A stretch of 64,000 nucleotides of DNA from Clostridiaceae bacterium (GTDB taxonomy: Bacteria > Bacillota > Clostridia > Peptostreptococcales > Natronincolaceae). Under the pieces are notes generated by a model. That model ran no database searches, was not told where the DNA came from, and saw only the letters and a program-made list of their open reading frames with translations. Location of the stretch: positions 83,961 to 147,960 of the forward strand of contig JAHDLO010000020.1 in the NCBI GenBank assembly GCA_018432235.1, in the 5' to 3' direction. Positions 54,643 to 64,000 of this stretch are shown in pieces. The position numbers and the translations under genes are program-made. The stretch's first letter is position 1. Each line of letters begins with the position of its first letter.

Positions 54643-57600
54643 ATTCTTCCCTCCTAACATCACCTGTGATAATGCTATGCTCCATTCTTTTCAAAAGCTC
54701 CAGATCGTTTTTCAGATAACTGGAGGGATTAATGTTGAGATCGTAGAACATATTTTCTCCATGATCCGGACAACGGGGGAACATGAATACCTCCCCCATA
54801 AAGGATAGCGTCAGCTTTCTTTCGTTTGTCTTCTGATATTCCATTTCCAGCACCTCCAGAATCTCGATGGCGTTTTCTATTGCCGTCTCCGACAACTGAT
54901 AAATGGCATTGCTGGAGACTCCCTTTATAAAGTGGGGAGAGGTATAAGGTAATATTAAATTGATGGAGGAAAGTAAATTTTGCTGAGGATTAATGCCTCG
55001 CCATAGGGTATCGCCGCCAATAAAGGGATATAGCAGATGCTCATTAAACCACAGCCTCAGCTTTGGTATGAAATAGGCACTATCCACCTGGCGATTTTGT
55101 ATTTCCATCAATTCCTTGCCTCTACCCGACAGTATTCCCACAATGATTTTTTTGACATCGATGGACTCCTCCCTTAGCAGCGGTGCCAGGGCCTTTATGC
55201 GATATCCCTTGTTTAGTAGGTCGTCAACTAAAATAACCGGCCTGTTGAAGGATCGGATCATTTTAATTTGATTCCTGAGATCCAAATAAAAGGGATAGGC
55301 ACCTATTTTAAAGGTGGACATATCCGGCATAAACATCTTTTCCGTATGGAGAGATTTAGTGACGGTATTGGGAACTATTGACCTGTTCAAAATATTGCCA
55401 AAGGGAACACACATCATAGCACCAAGGCTTCTTGGCACCAATGGCACATGAGGCACGTCATTTTCCCTGCATATTTTTCTGACAAGGGTTTCATCCAGTA
55501 CATTTCTGTCAAAGGATAAAACGAGGTTTCCGGGATACAGCTTTGTCAGAGCCTCCTGAAGTCTTCTTCTGTTCTTTAAAATGACCCTCTTTACATTGTA
55601 ATTGCTTCTGAAGGGCTCCTTTATCATGGTTTCAACATCAAGACTCAGGGTAATGGGATTAGTCATATTGACTGCAAAGGTCGGGTGCTGACGATCATTA
55701 AAGGGCAGCATCTGATAGCCGTTGAGCTTCAATATATCCAATAGCTCCTGCGAATTATAGCCATCTATTTTATTTTCGTATACGCAATAGCCAAAGTCTT
55801 CCTTAAGACAATGGGCCAAAGCCTCCGTCAATACGATTTGGTAAAGGTCTTCTGTTGTTTTATCCCTATTGACATATATACCCTCAATAAGGATTATTCT
55901 GCCGGAATAATTGTCCCTGATGAATTCTGTTATTTTACTGTTGTTAAATTCCTTATACAGCATATCCGACGGAACCCAATGTAGGGCGGCATAGGCCAGC
56001 AGTCCCTTGTTTTCCTGCAGCTCCTTGATTACGATTAATCTGCCATAGGGCTTACTGAAGAGACCTTTAATTTTGTCTGATACAACCTCAGAGGATTGGT
56101 GAAATTCCTTTGCTATGGCATGAACAAGATCCTCATTATACGCTTCAACTACCTCTATATGCATTGAAATCGTTTGTACAACAGACTTATACTGTGGCTC
56201 CTTTCTATAGAGACTGTTTTCGTATATATACTTTTGGGCCATTGGGTCAATTAGCTTTGATATATCTCTGTTTTCATCGATGTAGGTTCTGATCTGTGTT
56301 GAGCTGATATCCTCATATTGAGGCGGTAGATTCAGCCTTATGACAGGCGCATTAATTTGATTAATAGCCTCTGAAAGCAGATTTCCGTGCTCCGGTGGAT
56401 ATTCACGGTCATGCCGTTCGAAGACGATATGGGGGAAGCTATGAATTGAAAAATCAGTCATTGGCTCCTTGTATGCAGAGGCGTTGGTGATAACATCACT
56501 TCCCACCACTATGTATGGTCTATAATCCTGAAAATTCATGGATAGCTGCTTTAAATCCTCAGCATTTGCAAGATTTGTTGGAAAATCCTCAGGATATATA
56601 TAAATATCCATTTCATCGGCAATAGACATATTTATAATATTTTTTCTTATCAGACTCGGCTGAGTACGCTTAGACCATGAGAACTCGTCGACCCCAAGGA
56701 AAACCTCAAACCCAAAGCTTCGGATGGCCTTAGCAATTTCCTTATGGCCGGAGGTAAAGGGGTCAAAGGTGCCGGGGAAAAAGGCAATTTTGATGGGGGA
56801 CTTAATGCTGATGGCCCCATTCAAAAAGCTGTAATCCGATATAAAACGATAGATATGATTTAATCCGGCTGAATTGGTAAGAAATAACAGATCATTTTCT
56901 TGAGTATCCGCCAATAGCGTTAATATCTTCTTTCCAATAAGCTGGAATATATTATGCTTGTCTTCTAAGGACAGCTGTTTAGACCCAAAAACCTCTTTGC
57001 CTATAACGCCAAAGGATATTTGGCGTATTTGAATGTCATCATGGACCAGGCCATTCAATAAAACACCCAGTAATTTTGACAATCGCCTCTGATTTATGCT
57101 GTTATCCTCTGGGAAGTGCTCCAGATATCTGGGATAGTTGGAAATCAAAATACCAACAGTCTTCAGCAGCAGGGAATTAATTTGAATATTTGAATGCTTA
57201 GTTTTTTCTGCCAGGTCTTCAATTAGCTCATCCAGCTCATAGGGCTTCAAAAACACCGTTATTTGTCCCAAATAGCTGGGAATATATTTTGTGAATTGAT
57301 AGCCTTCAATCTCCAGGGCCCTCAGAAGCTCAATGGCGATGTCATTTCTCTGTTCAAAGGGAAGATAGGGTATTATTTCCACCAGTGCTCTGCCGGCACT
57401 GTTTCTTACGCTCTCAATAGCACTAACCTTTAAAAGATTGCAAAAATGCATAGCGGTATATAGTCCATTGCTTTTATTTTCAAGAAAATACTCCGTTAGC
57501 ATCTGAACCTGAACCTTTTTAGTAATCCAATTGGTGGCGGTTTTTAAGTTGCTGAGAAATATATCTGAGATATTCTCCACCTTCTGAAAGGTAGCATTTT

Positions 57601-59545
57601 TATAATACTGAAGCAGTTCTTCTTTTAGTGAGAGGCTTTCAGCTATTTTTAGCTTCAGATAGTTTTCAGCGGTTGTGTCATTTGCATGCTGGACATTTAG
57701 GCAAAGGGCAGTTATTCTTTCAACATATGAAGGCTTCGTACTGATAATATCCATTAGGCGATAAATTGTTTCCAGTGATAGGATTTTAAGGTCCCCATCC
57801 TTTAGATTTAAGGCCATGTCAAGATAGTCAAACAGTATTGCTAATGATGGATCATCAGCAGTCATCGGAATGTGCTTTATTGCCCCCAGTAAATAAACAT
57901 TGATGTCCAGTTGATAGAGAATGCTCTTGTCGTAATACTTAAGAATAACGGCTTTAAAGTCCTGTACCTGATTTTTCTTGCAGCCTTCGAAAAGGGCCTT
58001 GATCAGTATCTGAAGACTGTAGCCAATCCACATCCTATGGAGGGGTATCATCTTGTGGTCCGGTGTAACAAATAGCTTAAGGTACTGATCCAGAAGCTCT
58101 AGACTTGTTATTTCAGCCGGCTCAAGCATTAGACCATCGGGGATTTCCTTACGGTAATCCTCATCTAGTGTGGCAATCAGATTCCCCATCAGCTCAGCGG
58201 CATGACGACGAATGTCCTCCTCCGAATGCACCAGCTTTTCATATAAAAATTTGATGGTAATTAGCTTTTGCTTTTGAGTAAGGTAGGTGGAGTACTCCTG
58301 AAAGACATCCATATATTCCCTTAATATTTTGGGGTCCTTCTGGCTTCTAGCCAGCTCCAAAATTTCATTTAGAGAGGTTTCATCCCTTAGCTTATGCATC
58401 AGACTGATATTGTGATGTATGGACATATACTTAAGATGCTGTGTAATCTTTTCTCCCTTCAGCAAGGCATAATATTGATTTCTCTTAGGCGCTATTAAAC
58501 CAGGCTCAAGAGGATCAACCACAACCCCCAGCTGTAAAATATATTCTTCAAAATCCTTGAGCTTATTATAAACTCTTGTATAGCGCTTTTCCTTTTTATC
58601 ATCCAGATTATCAAGCTTGTTTAGTATAACGTCAAAGGACTCCTTTAGGCCCACAATAGTCATTTCGGTTTTGCCTGCCTCAGTTGTGTTCTTAACCCTG
58701 AAGTCAGAGTAGATTAAAATAAGGGATTCAATTGAGAGATTCTCAAGCTCCAAATCCCATACAGAGTGATTCAGCGCTGTGTGACCTATATATGGGATGT
58801 TGTGCCTTTTAAACCAAAGGTCTGTATAATAGTAGTGAAGATATGCAACCCTTCGGGACTCCCAGCTCCTACAGCCGAATTTTCCCAAATCATGGCCTGC
58901 AGCAGCCCCGGATACCCGTCCAAGGTCCACCGGTATGGCAGCTTCAAAGAGCTGGCGGCCTATATATAGAGCCAGATGGTGCACACCGCAAATATGGTCA
59001 AGGGTATTATGCTTAACAACCTCTTGATTTAGCTTCATCATTTCATAAATATATTCTCTATTAAAGACGTTGACGAAATGCTTATATTCATTTGAAATAT
59101 TGTATTTTGAAACCTCTGCCTCGGTTAGCAGCTGAAGGGGGTATTTGCTTTGTAGGGTATTGTCCTGAGATTTTTTTTGGTAATTACAAAAAAGCCTCAG
59201 AACATAAAGATAATATTCGCAGGCATTATGCCATTCTTCCTTCAGATCAATTTCAATAGAGTTGGGAAAGGATTTACTAAGGGTATATTGGTATATGTAA
59301 TAGAGGATATTGGCAGGGGAAGTCTCACCCCAGAGGTCCTCCAGAATATCACGACATAATGAATAAACAGCCTGACAACTGAAATCCTGCTTGGAAAAAA
59401 TCTCAGAAAGCTGCTGTATGAAAGCTGTCCCCTCAACATGGTGCTTTGCCTTCTCCTTATTTAGTCCATACTGCTTTACCAGGTTTGGATTCAGCAGTAG
59501 GGAGCATATTTCATGATAGATTTTTCTTGTAGCTACGGTAGACAT
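54617..59545 (-). CDS. Giant multi-domain protein: HD, HEAT-like, NMN adenylyltransferase-like, GNAT-like, PRTase-like
   Basis: 1642 residues, ATG 59545 after GGGGGG. Visible in order: an all-helical N-terminus; an HD-type metal domain about 180-265 (HICGVHH, AAAGHDLGKFG and HTALNH); a long helical-repeat region about 380-900 that looks HEAT-like; a nucleotidyltransferase domain about 918-1115 with FFPGTFDPFTSGH and DISSTQIR, as in NadD/cytidylyltransferases; a segment about 1120-1295 with weak GNAT-like character; a phosphoribosyltransferase-like domain about 1320-1525 with VILVDDLLNKGYRI, which fits a PRPP loop; and a C-terminal tail. Nicotinamide-nucleotide chemistry (PRTase plus adenylyltransferase) is a natural inference. 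I recall no characterised homologue. No frameshift is visible. Confidence 0.78.
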   Translation of the reverse strand: MSTVATRKIYHEICSLLLNPNLVKQYGLNKEKAKHHVEGTAFIQQLSEIFSKQDFSCQAVYSLCRDILEDLWGETSPANILYYIYQYTLSKSFPNSIEIDLKEEWHNACEYYLYVLRLFCNYQKKSQDNTLQSKYPLQLLTEAEVSKYNISNEYKHFVNVFNREYIYEMMKLNQEVVKHNTLDHICGVHHLALYIGRQLFEAAIPVDLGRVSGAAAGHDLGKFGCRSWESRRVAYLHYYYTDLWFKRHNIPYIGHTALNHSVWDLELENLSIESLILIYSDFRVKNTTEAGKTEMTIVGLKESFDVILNKLDNLDDKKEKRYTRVYNKLKDFEEYILQLGVVVDPLEPGLIAPKRNQYYALLKGEKITQHLKYMSIHHNISLMHKLRDETSLNEILELARSQKDPKILREYMDVFQEYSTYLTQKQKLITIKFLYEKLVHSEEDIRRHAAELMGNLIATLDEDYRKEIPDGLMLEPAEITSLELLDQYLKLFVTPDHKMIPLHRMWIGYSLQILIKALFEGCKKNQVQDFKAVILKYYDKSILYQLDINVYLLGAIKHIPMTADDPSLAILFDYLDMALNLKDGDLKILSLETIYRLMDIISTKPSYVERITALCLNVQHANDTTAENYLKLKIAESLSLKEELLQYYKNATFQKVENISDIFLSNLKTATNWITKKVQVQMLTEYFLENKSNGLYTAMHFCNLLKVSAIESVRNSAGRALVEIIPYLPFEQRNDIAIELLRALEIEGYQFTKYIPSYLGQITVFLKPYELDELIEDLAEKTKHSNIQINSLLLKTVGILISNYPRYLEHFPEDNSINQRRLSKLLGVLLNGLVHDDIQIRQISFGVIGKEVFGSKQLSLEDKHNIFQLIGKKILTLLADTQENDLLFLTNSAGLNHIYRFISDYSFLNGAISIKSPIKIAFFPGTFDPFTSGHKEIAKAIRSFGFEVFLGVDEFSWSKRTQPSLIRKNIINMSIADEMDIYIYPEDFPTNLANAEDLKQLSMNFQDYRPYIVVGSDVITNASAYKEPMTDFSIHSFPHIVFERHDREYPPEHGNLLSEAINQINAPVIRLNLPPQYEDISSTQIRTYIDENRDISKLIDPMAQKYIYENSLYRKEPQYKSVVQTISMHIEVVEAYNEDLVHAIAKEFHQSSEVVSDKIKGLFSKPYGRLIVIKELQENKGLLAYAALHWVPSDMLYKEFNNSKITEFIRDNYSGRIILIEGIYVNRDKTTEDLYQIVLTEALAHCLKEDFGYCVYENKIDGYNSQELLDILKLNGYQMLPFNDRQHPTFAVNMTNPITLSLDVETMIKEPFRSNYNVKRVILKNRRRLQEALTKLYPGNLVLSFDRNVLDETLVRKICRENDVPHVPLVPRSLGAMMCVPFGNILNRSIVPNTVTKSLHTEKMFMPDMSTFKIGAYPFYLDLRNQIKMIRSFNRPVILVDDLLNKGYRIKALAPLLREESIDVKKIIVGILSGRGKELMEIQNRQVDSAYFIPKLRLWFNEHLLYPFIGGDTLWRGINPQQNLLSSINLILPYTSPHFIKGVSSNAIYQLSETAIENAIEILEVLEMEYQKTNERKLTLSFMGEVFMFPRCPDHGENMFYDLNINPSSYLKNDLELLKRMEHSIITGDVRREEYALLSLQK

Positions 59546-59840
59546 ATTATCCCCCCAGAGTTTAAATTCTTGAATGAATTTTCCTTATTTAATTATATCT
59601 ATTGATGGCTCATTAATAAAGAAAAAATCCTATCTCCTTATAATACCCACATTGCAGGCGAATAAAAGTAAGTTATAACAAAATTGTGCTTGAACCTTTA
59701 CTAGAAATATAATATACTGAATATTAAAAAAATTAATAAAACGTAATATTTATCTAGCAAATATGCGGCAAATTGCTGTATAATGTATACAATTATTCTA
59801 TTGCCAACCGGTGAAGCTGGTAGAAAAGGAGAGGATCAAT
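59546..59840. promoter_or_regulatory. Divergent promoter region, giant gene and MCP
   Basis: On + strand, TATAAT at 59779-59784 lies about 55 bp before the MCP start. On - strand, TATAAT (complement of 59592-59597) lies about 47 bp before the giant gene start, with a weak -35. No ORF is evident in the gap. Confidence 0.45.
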
Positions 59841-61529
59841 ATGAAATTAAAAATTGGGACAAAGATAATATCAGGATATTTAATTATTGTTCTGTTAACG
59901 CTACTGGTTGGAGGCTATGCCATTATTGGCCTAAAGCAAATAAACGATTTGAATACCGACATCGTTGAAAAGAATCTACCGGGTATTACAGCAGCAAAGG
60001 ACACGCAGATTTATACACTGGAAAAGGTTGCAGCCTTAAATTCCTTTCTGATTACAGGGGAAGAGTCCTATACAAGGGATTTTCTCACCTTTGCCGGCAA
60101 GACACGACATGCCATTGAAAATAGTACCGAGCATGTTACGGATGAAGAAGACCTAGCTCTAAATGATGAGCTTATGATTCTTAGTGTAGAATATGACAAA
60201 ATAGCTGAAGTCATAATAGTCCTTAATCGCCATGGCAGAAATGATGAAGCGGTTGCAGATATGAAGAATAAGGCCTATCCAAAGGTTCAGGAGCTCAAGG
60301 CGGTAGCTGAGGCTATCATATCAAAGCGTGAAGGCTATTCAGAGGCAGATTTACTACATATCAAGGAAATATACTCAAGCATTTTGATAATGACAGCGGC
60401 AATTCTTTTCATAGCAATAGCTGTAAGTGCTGTAGTTGGTCTAAGGCTGTCCAGAAGCATTACAAAGCCAATAAAGCAGCTGGTGGGTATATCAAAGCAA
60501 GTAGCAGAGGGAGACTTAACCAGACTTGCTGAAATAAATACCAAGGATGAAATAGCACAGCTGGTTGAATATTTCAATGCAATGATAACGAGTCTTAGGG
60601 AGATAATAACCGAAACCTCCAGAGCATCACAAATAGTTGCAGAAACCTGTGGTGGGCTGTCAGCCGCAGCGGAGGAAGCTTCGGCCTCAGCAGAAGAGGT
60701 TTCAGCCACCATCGCTGAGGTGGCAAGTACTTCCGGGCGCCAGTTCGCCTCTGTGGAAAGGTCAAATCGTATTATCACTGAGGTTTCAGATAGTACGGTA
60801 ATAATGTCCTCAAATGCAGGAATGATAAAGGAAGCGTCAAGGGAAGCATTGGACTCCGCCGAAAAGGGAATCGCTTCCTCACAGATAGTGGTAGAGAAAA
60901 TGGAAAATATAAAGAAAACGACTGAGAAGTCCTCTGCCGTAATCATGGCTCTGGAGACGAGCTCAAAAGAAATAGAAAAAATTGTAGATACAATAGCCGC
61001 TATTGCGGGACAGACAAATCTTTTGGCATTAAATGCCGCCATAGAGGCCGCAAGGGCAGGGGATGCCGGCAGGGGCTTTGCTGTGGTAGCAGAGGAGGTC
61101 AGAAAGCTGGCGGAGGAATCCTCACAATCCTCAAAGCAAATCTCAGAGCTTATAGTAGAAATCCAAGGACAGATAACAGAGGCAGTAAGCTCCATGAATA
61201 CAAGTAATCTCGAGGTGGAATCGGGAGGAGAAATTGTTAGCACTGCAAATAAAGCCTTTGAGGAGATATATCAGAACATAACCAATGTGGTGGAGCAGAT
61301 AAGTGAAATGGCGGAGCAGACCGTGGCTATGGAAAAAAATGCAGCAGAGGTCACTGGCAATATATCGGAGATCGCAGAGCTTTCTGAGGCCACAGCGGCA
61401 TCGGCTCAAGAGGTGGCCTCCAGCTCACAGCAGCAGGCAGCCACCATTGTGGAGATATCAAATTCCGCCTACGATTTGGCAGCAATAGCAGAGGAGCTAA
61501 GGAAGACAATATCGATTTTCAAATACTAA
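59841..61529 (+). CDS. Methyl-accepting chemotaxis protein
   Basis: 562 residues from ATG 59841 after AAAGGAGAGG. Membrane segment about 10-30, four-helix extracytoplasmic sensor about 32-185, second membrane segment about 188-208, HAMP about 210-262, signalling domain with [20 protein letters not shown] near 390. Monocistronic and distant from the che operon; ligand unknown. It may feed the same CheA/CheW complex. Confidence 0.92.
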   Translation: MKLKIGTKIISGYLIIVLLTLLVGGYAIIGLKQINDLNTDIVEKNLPGITAAKDTQIYTLEKVAALNSFLITGEESYTRDFLTFAGKTRHAIENSTEHVTDEEDLALNDELMILSVEYDKIAEVIIVLNRHGRNDEAVADMKNKAYPKVQELKAVAEAIISKREGYSEADLLHIKEIYSSILIMTAAILFIAIAVSAVVGLRLSRSITKPIKQLVGISKQVAEGDLTRLAEINTKDEIAQLVEYFNAMITSLREIITETSRASQIVAETCGGLSAAAEEASASAEEVSATIAEVASTSGRQFASVERSNRIITEVSDSTVIMSSNAGMIKEASREALDSAEKGIASSQIVVEKMENIKKTTEKSSAVIMALETSSKEIEKIVDTIAAIAGQTNLLALNAAIEAARAGDAGRGFAVVAEEVRKLAEESSQSSKQISELIVEIQGQITEAVSSMNTSNLEVESGGEIVSTANKAFEEIYQNITNVVEQISEMAEQTVAMEKNAAEVTGNISEIAELSEATAASAQEVASSSQQQAATIVEISNSAYDLAAIAEELRKTISIFKY

Positions 61530-61556
61530 GGGTACTGTAACTAGACTAGAGATTCT

Positions 61557-61594
61557 AAGGATTGAATTCTATTTTATGAATTCAATCCTTTCTT
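61557..61594 (+). terminator. Terminator after the MCP
   Basis: A perfect 13-bp stem (61557-61569 with 61578-61590) with 8-nt loop and TTTCTT. Confidence 0.88.
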
Positions 61595-61915
61595 GTTACC
61601 TGTATGTATGGATGATTATATCAATAAGGACAATCCTGTTAGAATTATTGAGGCTTTAGACCTGCAAAAGTTAGAGTTTAGAGTATTGACGATAAGTTAA
61701 CAAATATTTTTTTGGAAGTAACTTAAATACACTTTTTCTATAGGGGAAAATAAAGAGCCTAGAGGTTACAATACATATAATGGGAAATGTTTTGAAAAAT
61801 GTAACTATTGTAGAATTTTGTTGGAAACATACGGTTGACATTTATATTGTTTAAATATAATATCTACTTGAAAGGAGGACTCAATTACTATATGAAAAAA
61901 AGGGAGGATAAAAGG
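61595..61915 (+). promoter_or_regulatory. AT-rich promoter region of the secreted-protein gene
   Basis: TTGACA at 61835-61840 with TATAAT at 61856-61861 (15-bp spacer) or TAATAT at 61858-61863 (17 bp). Two Shine-Dalgarno sites follow: AAAGGAGG (61871-61878) and GGGAGG (61902-61907). Between 61595 and 61830 I see no ORF. Confidence 0.65.
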
Positions 61916-63115
61916 ATGATTATTAGAAGGAAAAACATTTTGGGCATTTTTATGTTAATGTTACTTTTAACATCATTATTTTCAACTTCAGTACAAGCTA
62001 GCACTAACTTGACAAAGAACAATACACCAAATAGTTTTAGGTTTGAAAACACATACGAGTATAATCAATATGATAATAAGGTAGTCAAAAGTTTGGGAAC
62101 ATCTATTTTTACATTTAATACAGACCTCATAAAGGTTCAAAATAATGAAGAGCTTGATGCGAAATATGAGTTTTATATTATGGATGAACTCAAAACTGTA
62201 AACGGTAAACTACAGTACAGTTTAGAAACTGTAAAGAGTGATTCTGGTAACGTTGACGTTAGTATGCTAAGATTTATAGGGTTGGACGATGAAGGAATAC
62301 CTTTAGATATGACGCTAGCCTACGTAAATGATAATACAAGTATGATTAACGGGTCAGGTGTTTATGGGGAAGGTAAGCAACAGGTATTTTTTGCAATGAG
62401 TAATTATGCTGCTCCAACAATAGAAGAATTATCAAAATCTCAAACCTCAGATAATTTTGATTCGTTATATCAAATCGAGCCTGAAGCTATTACCAGCGAT
62501 ACAATGAAATCAGAAATGGCAATTCAATCAGAGAATAATTTGTTCTATGGACAAACCACAGATCTTACAATAAGAATATCTATGAATAGATCTAATATAA
62601 TACGAGGAGAAGATGCTTATGTTGCTGGTGCGTTTGCTGCGAGAAGGGCATTAAGTACACCGCCAGGCGGTACATTAGTTACGACAAATTTTACTACTTC
62701 TGCAAAATTTAAAATTGTTAATGGCAATGGGAATACAATAATAACAACACATCCTTTTAGTCCAAATAGCGGTCATAATGGAGGTTCTGTAAGTATAGGA
62801 TTTAGTTATGCTGGCTTTGGATTAGGATTCAGTTATAATATTCACACATCAAGTACAAATGAAGGATCAACTGGTAGTTGGAATGTTAGTTATCCAGGAC
62901 TAAGTAATGATATTAATCCCTTTACTCGAGGAGCTGCTTTTGAAGGTTTTTTAAAATCTGATAATGCTGGTACAGGCAAGTTGAATGCAGAAGGTGAATT
63001 AACTTGGTGTGAAAGACATACTACCATTTCCGCAACATATCCTTTTTATTATACAAGATCATTTACCATGTATACTCCTGCTACCACAATGACTGTAAAT
63101 GTAGTGAATCCATAA
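61916..63115 (+). CDS. Secreted protein of unknown function
   Basis: About 399 residues from ATG 61916 (eight bases after GGGAGG); ATG 61892 would add eight residues. The N-terminus (LGIFMLMLLLTSLFSTSVQA) is a signal peptide. The mature part is polar, Ser/Thr/Asn-rich; the C-terminal half (about 265-399) is Gly-rich with short beta-strand patterns (GGSVSIGFSYAGFGLGFSYN) and a single Cys near the end. Base composition is more AT-rich than the neighbours. No family is recognised. A secreted toxin, bacteriocin or matrix protein is possible but not shown. Confidence 0.72.
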   Translation: MIIRRKNILGIFMLMLLLTSLFSTSVQASTNLTKNNTPNSFRFENTYEYNQYDNKVVKSLGTSIFTFNTDLIKVQNNEELDAKYEFYIMDELKTVNGKLQYSLETVKSDSGNVDVSMLRFIGLDDEGIPLDMTLAYVNDNTSMINGSGVYGEGKQQVFFAMSNYAAPTIEELSKSQTSDNFDSLYQIEPEAITSDTMKSEMAIQSENNLFYGQTTDLTIRISMNRSNIIRGEDAYVAGAFAARRALSTPPGGTLVTTNFTTSAKFKIVNGNGNTIITTHPFSPNSGHNGGSVSIGFSYAGFGLGFSYNIHTSSTNEGSTGSWNVSYPGLSNDINPFTRGAAFEGFLKSDNAGTGKLNAEGELTWCERHTTISATYPFYYTRSFTMYTPATTMTVNVVNP

Positions 63116-63132
63116 TTTTTTTTATAAAGATC

Positions 63133-63173
63133 AAGGAAGAGTATGTATTTTTAATTTAAAGCATACTCTTCTT
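63133..63173 (+). terminator. Terminator after the secreted-protein gene
   Basis: AAGAGTATG (63137-63145) with CATACTCTT (63162-63170), 16-nt loop, followed by CTTT. Confidence 0.65.
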
Positions 63174-63285
63174 TACATATTAAGACTAATTTAATTTGTC
63201 AGTAAATGTAATAGTGGTATTTTCTAAAGCTACAAATCTTGTTTTGTGGTATGCTATTTTATATCTTTTAGACGAGGTGATAGAC

Positions 63286-63846
63286 ATGAGAATTATAAAT
63301 AATAAAATGAGTATAATAATATTTTTACTTATACTGGTTCTATGCGTTTCTGTAATTAATAGTAATCAATTAAACGATCAAGTGGAAAGATTGGAAACAG
63401 TAGTAATAATGGAAGAATTCAGTCAACTTGCAAGGAAATGGAGAAATTTTAATAATTTTACTAAGGAGTTAGTATTAGAAGTACAAGCAGAGGGTACTTT
63501 AAATTCAATTCAAGTCAATGGCTATAGGGAATTAGGTTTACCGCAAGCCTCAGTCATATTAGAATCAAGCAACTTAAACTTAAAAAGTGAATACAGGCCC
63601 TTTATTATCCAATTCAACAAAGAGTTTAATATGCTATATGATAGATTTTTTAGAAGGTTACCTGATTTAACAGTGAATGAATTGGAACATATACATAGAA
63701 TCTTGGAGGCTGAATACGTTAAATTCATTAATAGTGGTGATTGGGTATTAGATCAAGATGGAAAAAATACCGTACTTAGCTTTGAAATGAATGTGCTAGA
63801 TGAGGTTCTTAAAGAAATAATCGAGATTAAAAATCAGTTGGAATAG
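63286..63846 (+). CDS. Small membrane-anchored protein of unknown function
   Basis: 186 residues from ATG 63286 after GAGGTGAT; the longer frame from 63196 lacks a ribosome site. One hydrophobic segment at about 8-26 and a helix-rich, charged remainder with predicted coiled-coil character (NDQVERLETVVIMEEFSQLA). AT-rich like its upstream neighbour. No motif recognised. Confidence 0.65.
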   Translation: MRIINNKMSIIIFLLILVLCVSVINSNQLNDQVERLETVVIMEEFSQLARKWRNFNNFTKELVLEVQAEGTLNSIQVNGYRELGLPQASVILESSNLNLKSEYRPFIIQFNKEFNMLYDRFFRRLPDLTVNELEHIHRILEAEYVKFINSGDWVLDQDGKNTVLSFEMNVLDEVLKEIIEIKNQLE

Positions 63847-64000
63847 ATTTTCTGTCAACGGGGACGGTTAATGTGAAAACAATCCTGAATTAGAAACTAA
63901 AAACCCCAAAAAAGCACATCACAAAAAGCCCTGTAAGTATTGTGTTTTTTACAGGTAACAGATATTATATAAATGGGCTATTATTTAGCAAGGCGATTGA
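63847..64000. other. Right-edge non-coding stretch with possible IS remnant
   Basis: TGTCAACGGGGACGGTTAATGTG near 63856-63877 recalls the ends that flank REP-associated or IS200-like transposases in clostridia. No transposase frame is visible before the edge. Otherwise nothing that I can support. Confidence 0.25.

Noticed and set aside
60335..61243. 302-codon open frame on the minus strand
   Set aside because: It lies entirely within the MCP gene on the other strand; its Ser/Ala/Ile-rich composition is what antisense to an Ala/Glu-rich coiled coil gives, and no ribosome site is present.
1..64000. CRISPR array, tRNA or rRNA genes
   Set aside because: No regularly spaced repeats and no tRNA or rRNA segment was noticed on either strand by eye; a covariance-model scan would be needed to exclude small RNAs.

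Overview
The window looks like a chromosomal segment of an anaerobic, low-GC, Gram-positive bacterium of class Clostridia. Support: purine-rich Shine-Dalgarno sites (AGGAGG type) before nearly every gene, TTGACA/TATAAT-type promoters, many long hairpin terminators, an S-layer-homology surface protein, PRD-type PTS control, VanR/VanS-like and ECF sigma systems, and one gene that needs UGA to be read as selenocysteine. An Alkaliphilus-like relative is my best guess from family resemblance; the sequence does not prove it. No rRNA, tRNA, prophage, CRISPR array or intact insertion sequence was seen.

Layout. 1-4.5 kb: a PhnDCE-type ABC importer (substrate-binding protein cut by the left edge) followed by a small selenoprotein gene whose in-frame UGA hides it from ordinary ORF calling, then a thioredoxin-CcdA-like membrane protein. 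4.8-9.1 kb: ddl-murF plus a VanR/VanS-like two-component system. 9.3-14.7 kb: a KdpD/KdpE-like two-component system, then a TPR protein, two TrkA-type proteins and TrkH (potassium uptake), with tandem response-regulator-like boxes before the uptake operon. 15-24.8 kb: a nearly self-sufficient PTS module with two mannitol-type EII paralogues around an MtlR regulator, a 1-phosphofructokinase-family kinase, a SorE-like dehydrogenase, HPr and Enzyme I. 24.9-35.6 kb: a TetR-headed chemosensory operon (CheY, CheA, CheW, MCP, CheR, CheB, hybrid kinase, response regulator). 35.9-42.1 kb: short units (GNAT, GntR, diguanylate cyclase, uracil-DNA glycosylase, MarR, MATE pump). 42.2-44.9 kb: an ECF sigma / zinc anti-sigma / membrane-protein operon. 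45-50 kb: flavoproteins, Nudix hydrolase, phosphodiesterase, flavodoxin. 50.2-52.2 kb: S-layer-anchored 5'-nucleotidase. 52.4-59.5 kb, minus strand: a three-gene operon led by a 1642-residue fusion (HD, HEAT-like, NMN adenylyltransferase-like, GNAT-like, phosphoribosyltransferase-like), followed by a lactate/malate-dehydrogenase-like protein and an FMN-reductase-like protein. 59.8-64 kb: an MCP and two AT-rich genes for unrecognised secreted or membrane proteins.

Most unusual points: the giant multi-domain protein with its NAD- and flavin-linked partners; the selenoprotein between an ABC importer and a CcdA-like membrane thiol carrier; and the PTS module, which lacks mannitol-1-phosphate 5-dehydrogenase but whose SorE-like enzyme plus 1-phosphofructokinase could give a mannitol route through fructose 1-phosphate. 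All functions are inferred from motifs and remembered families; no search was run.
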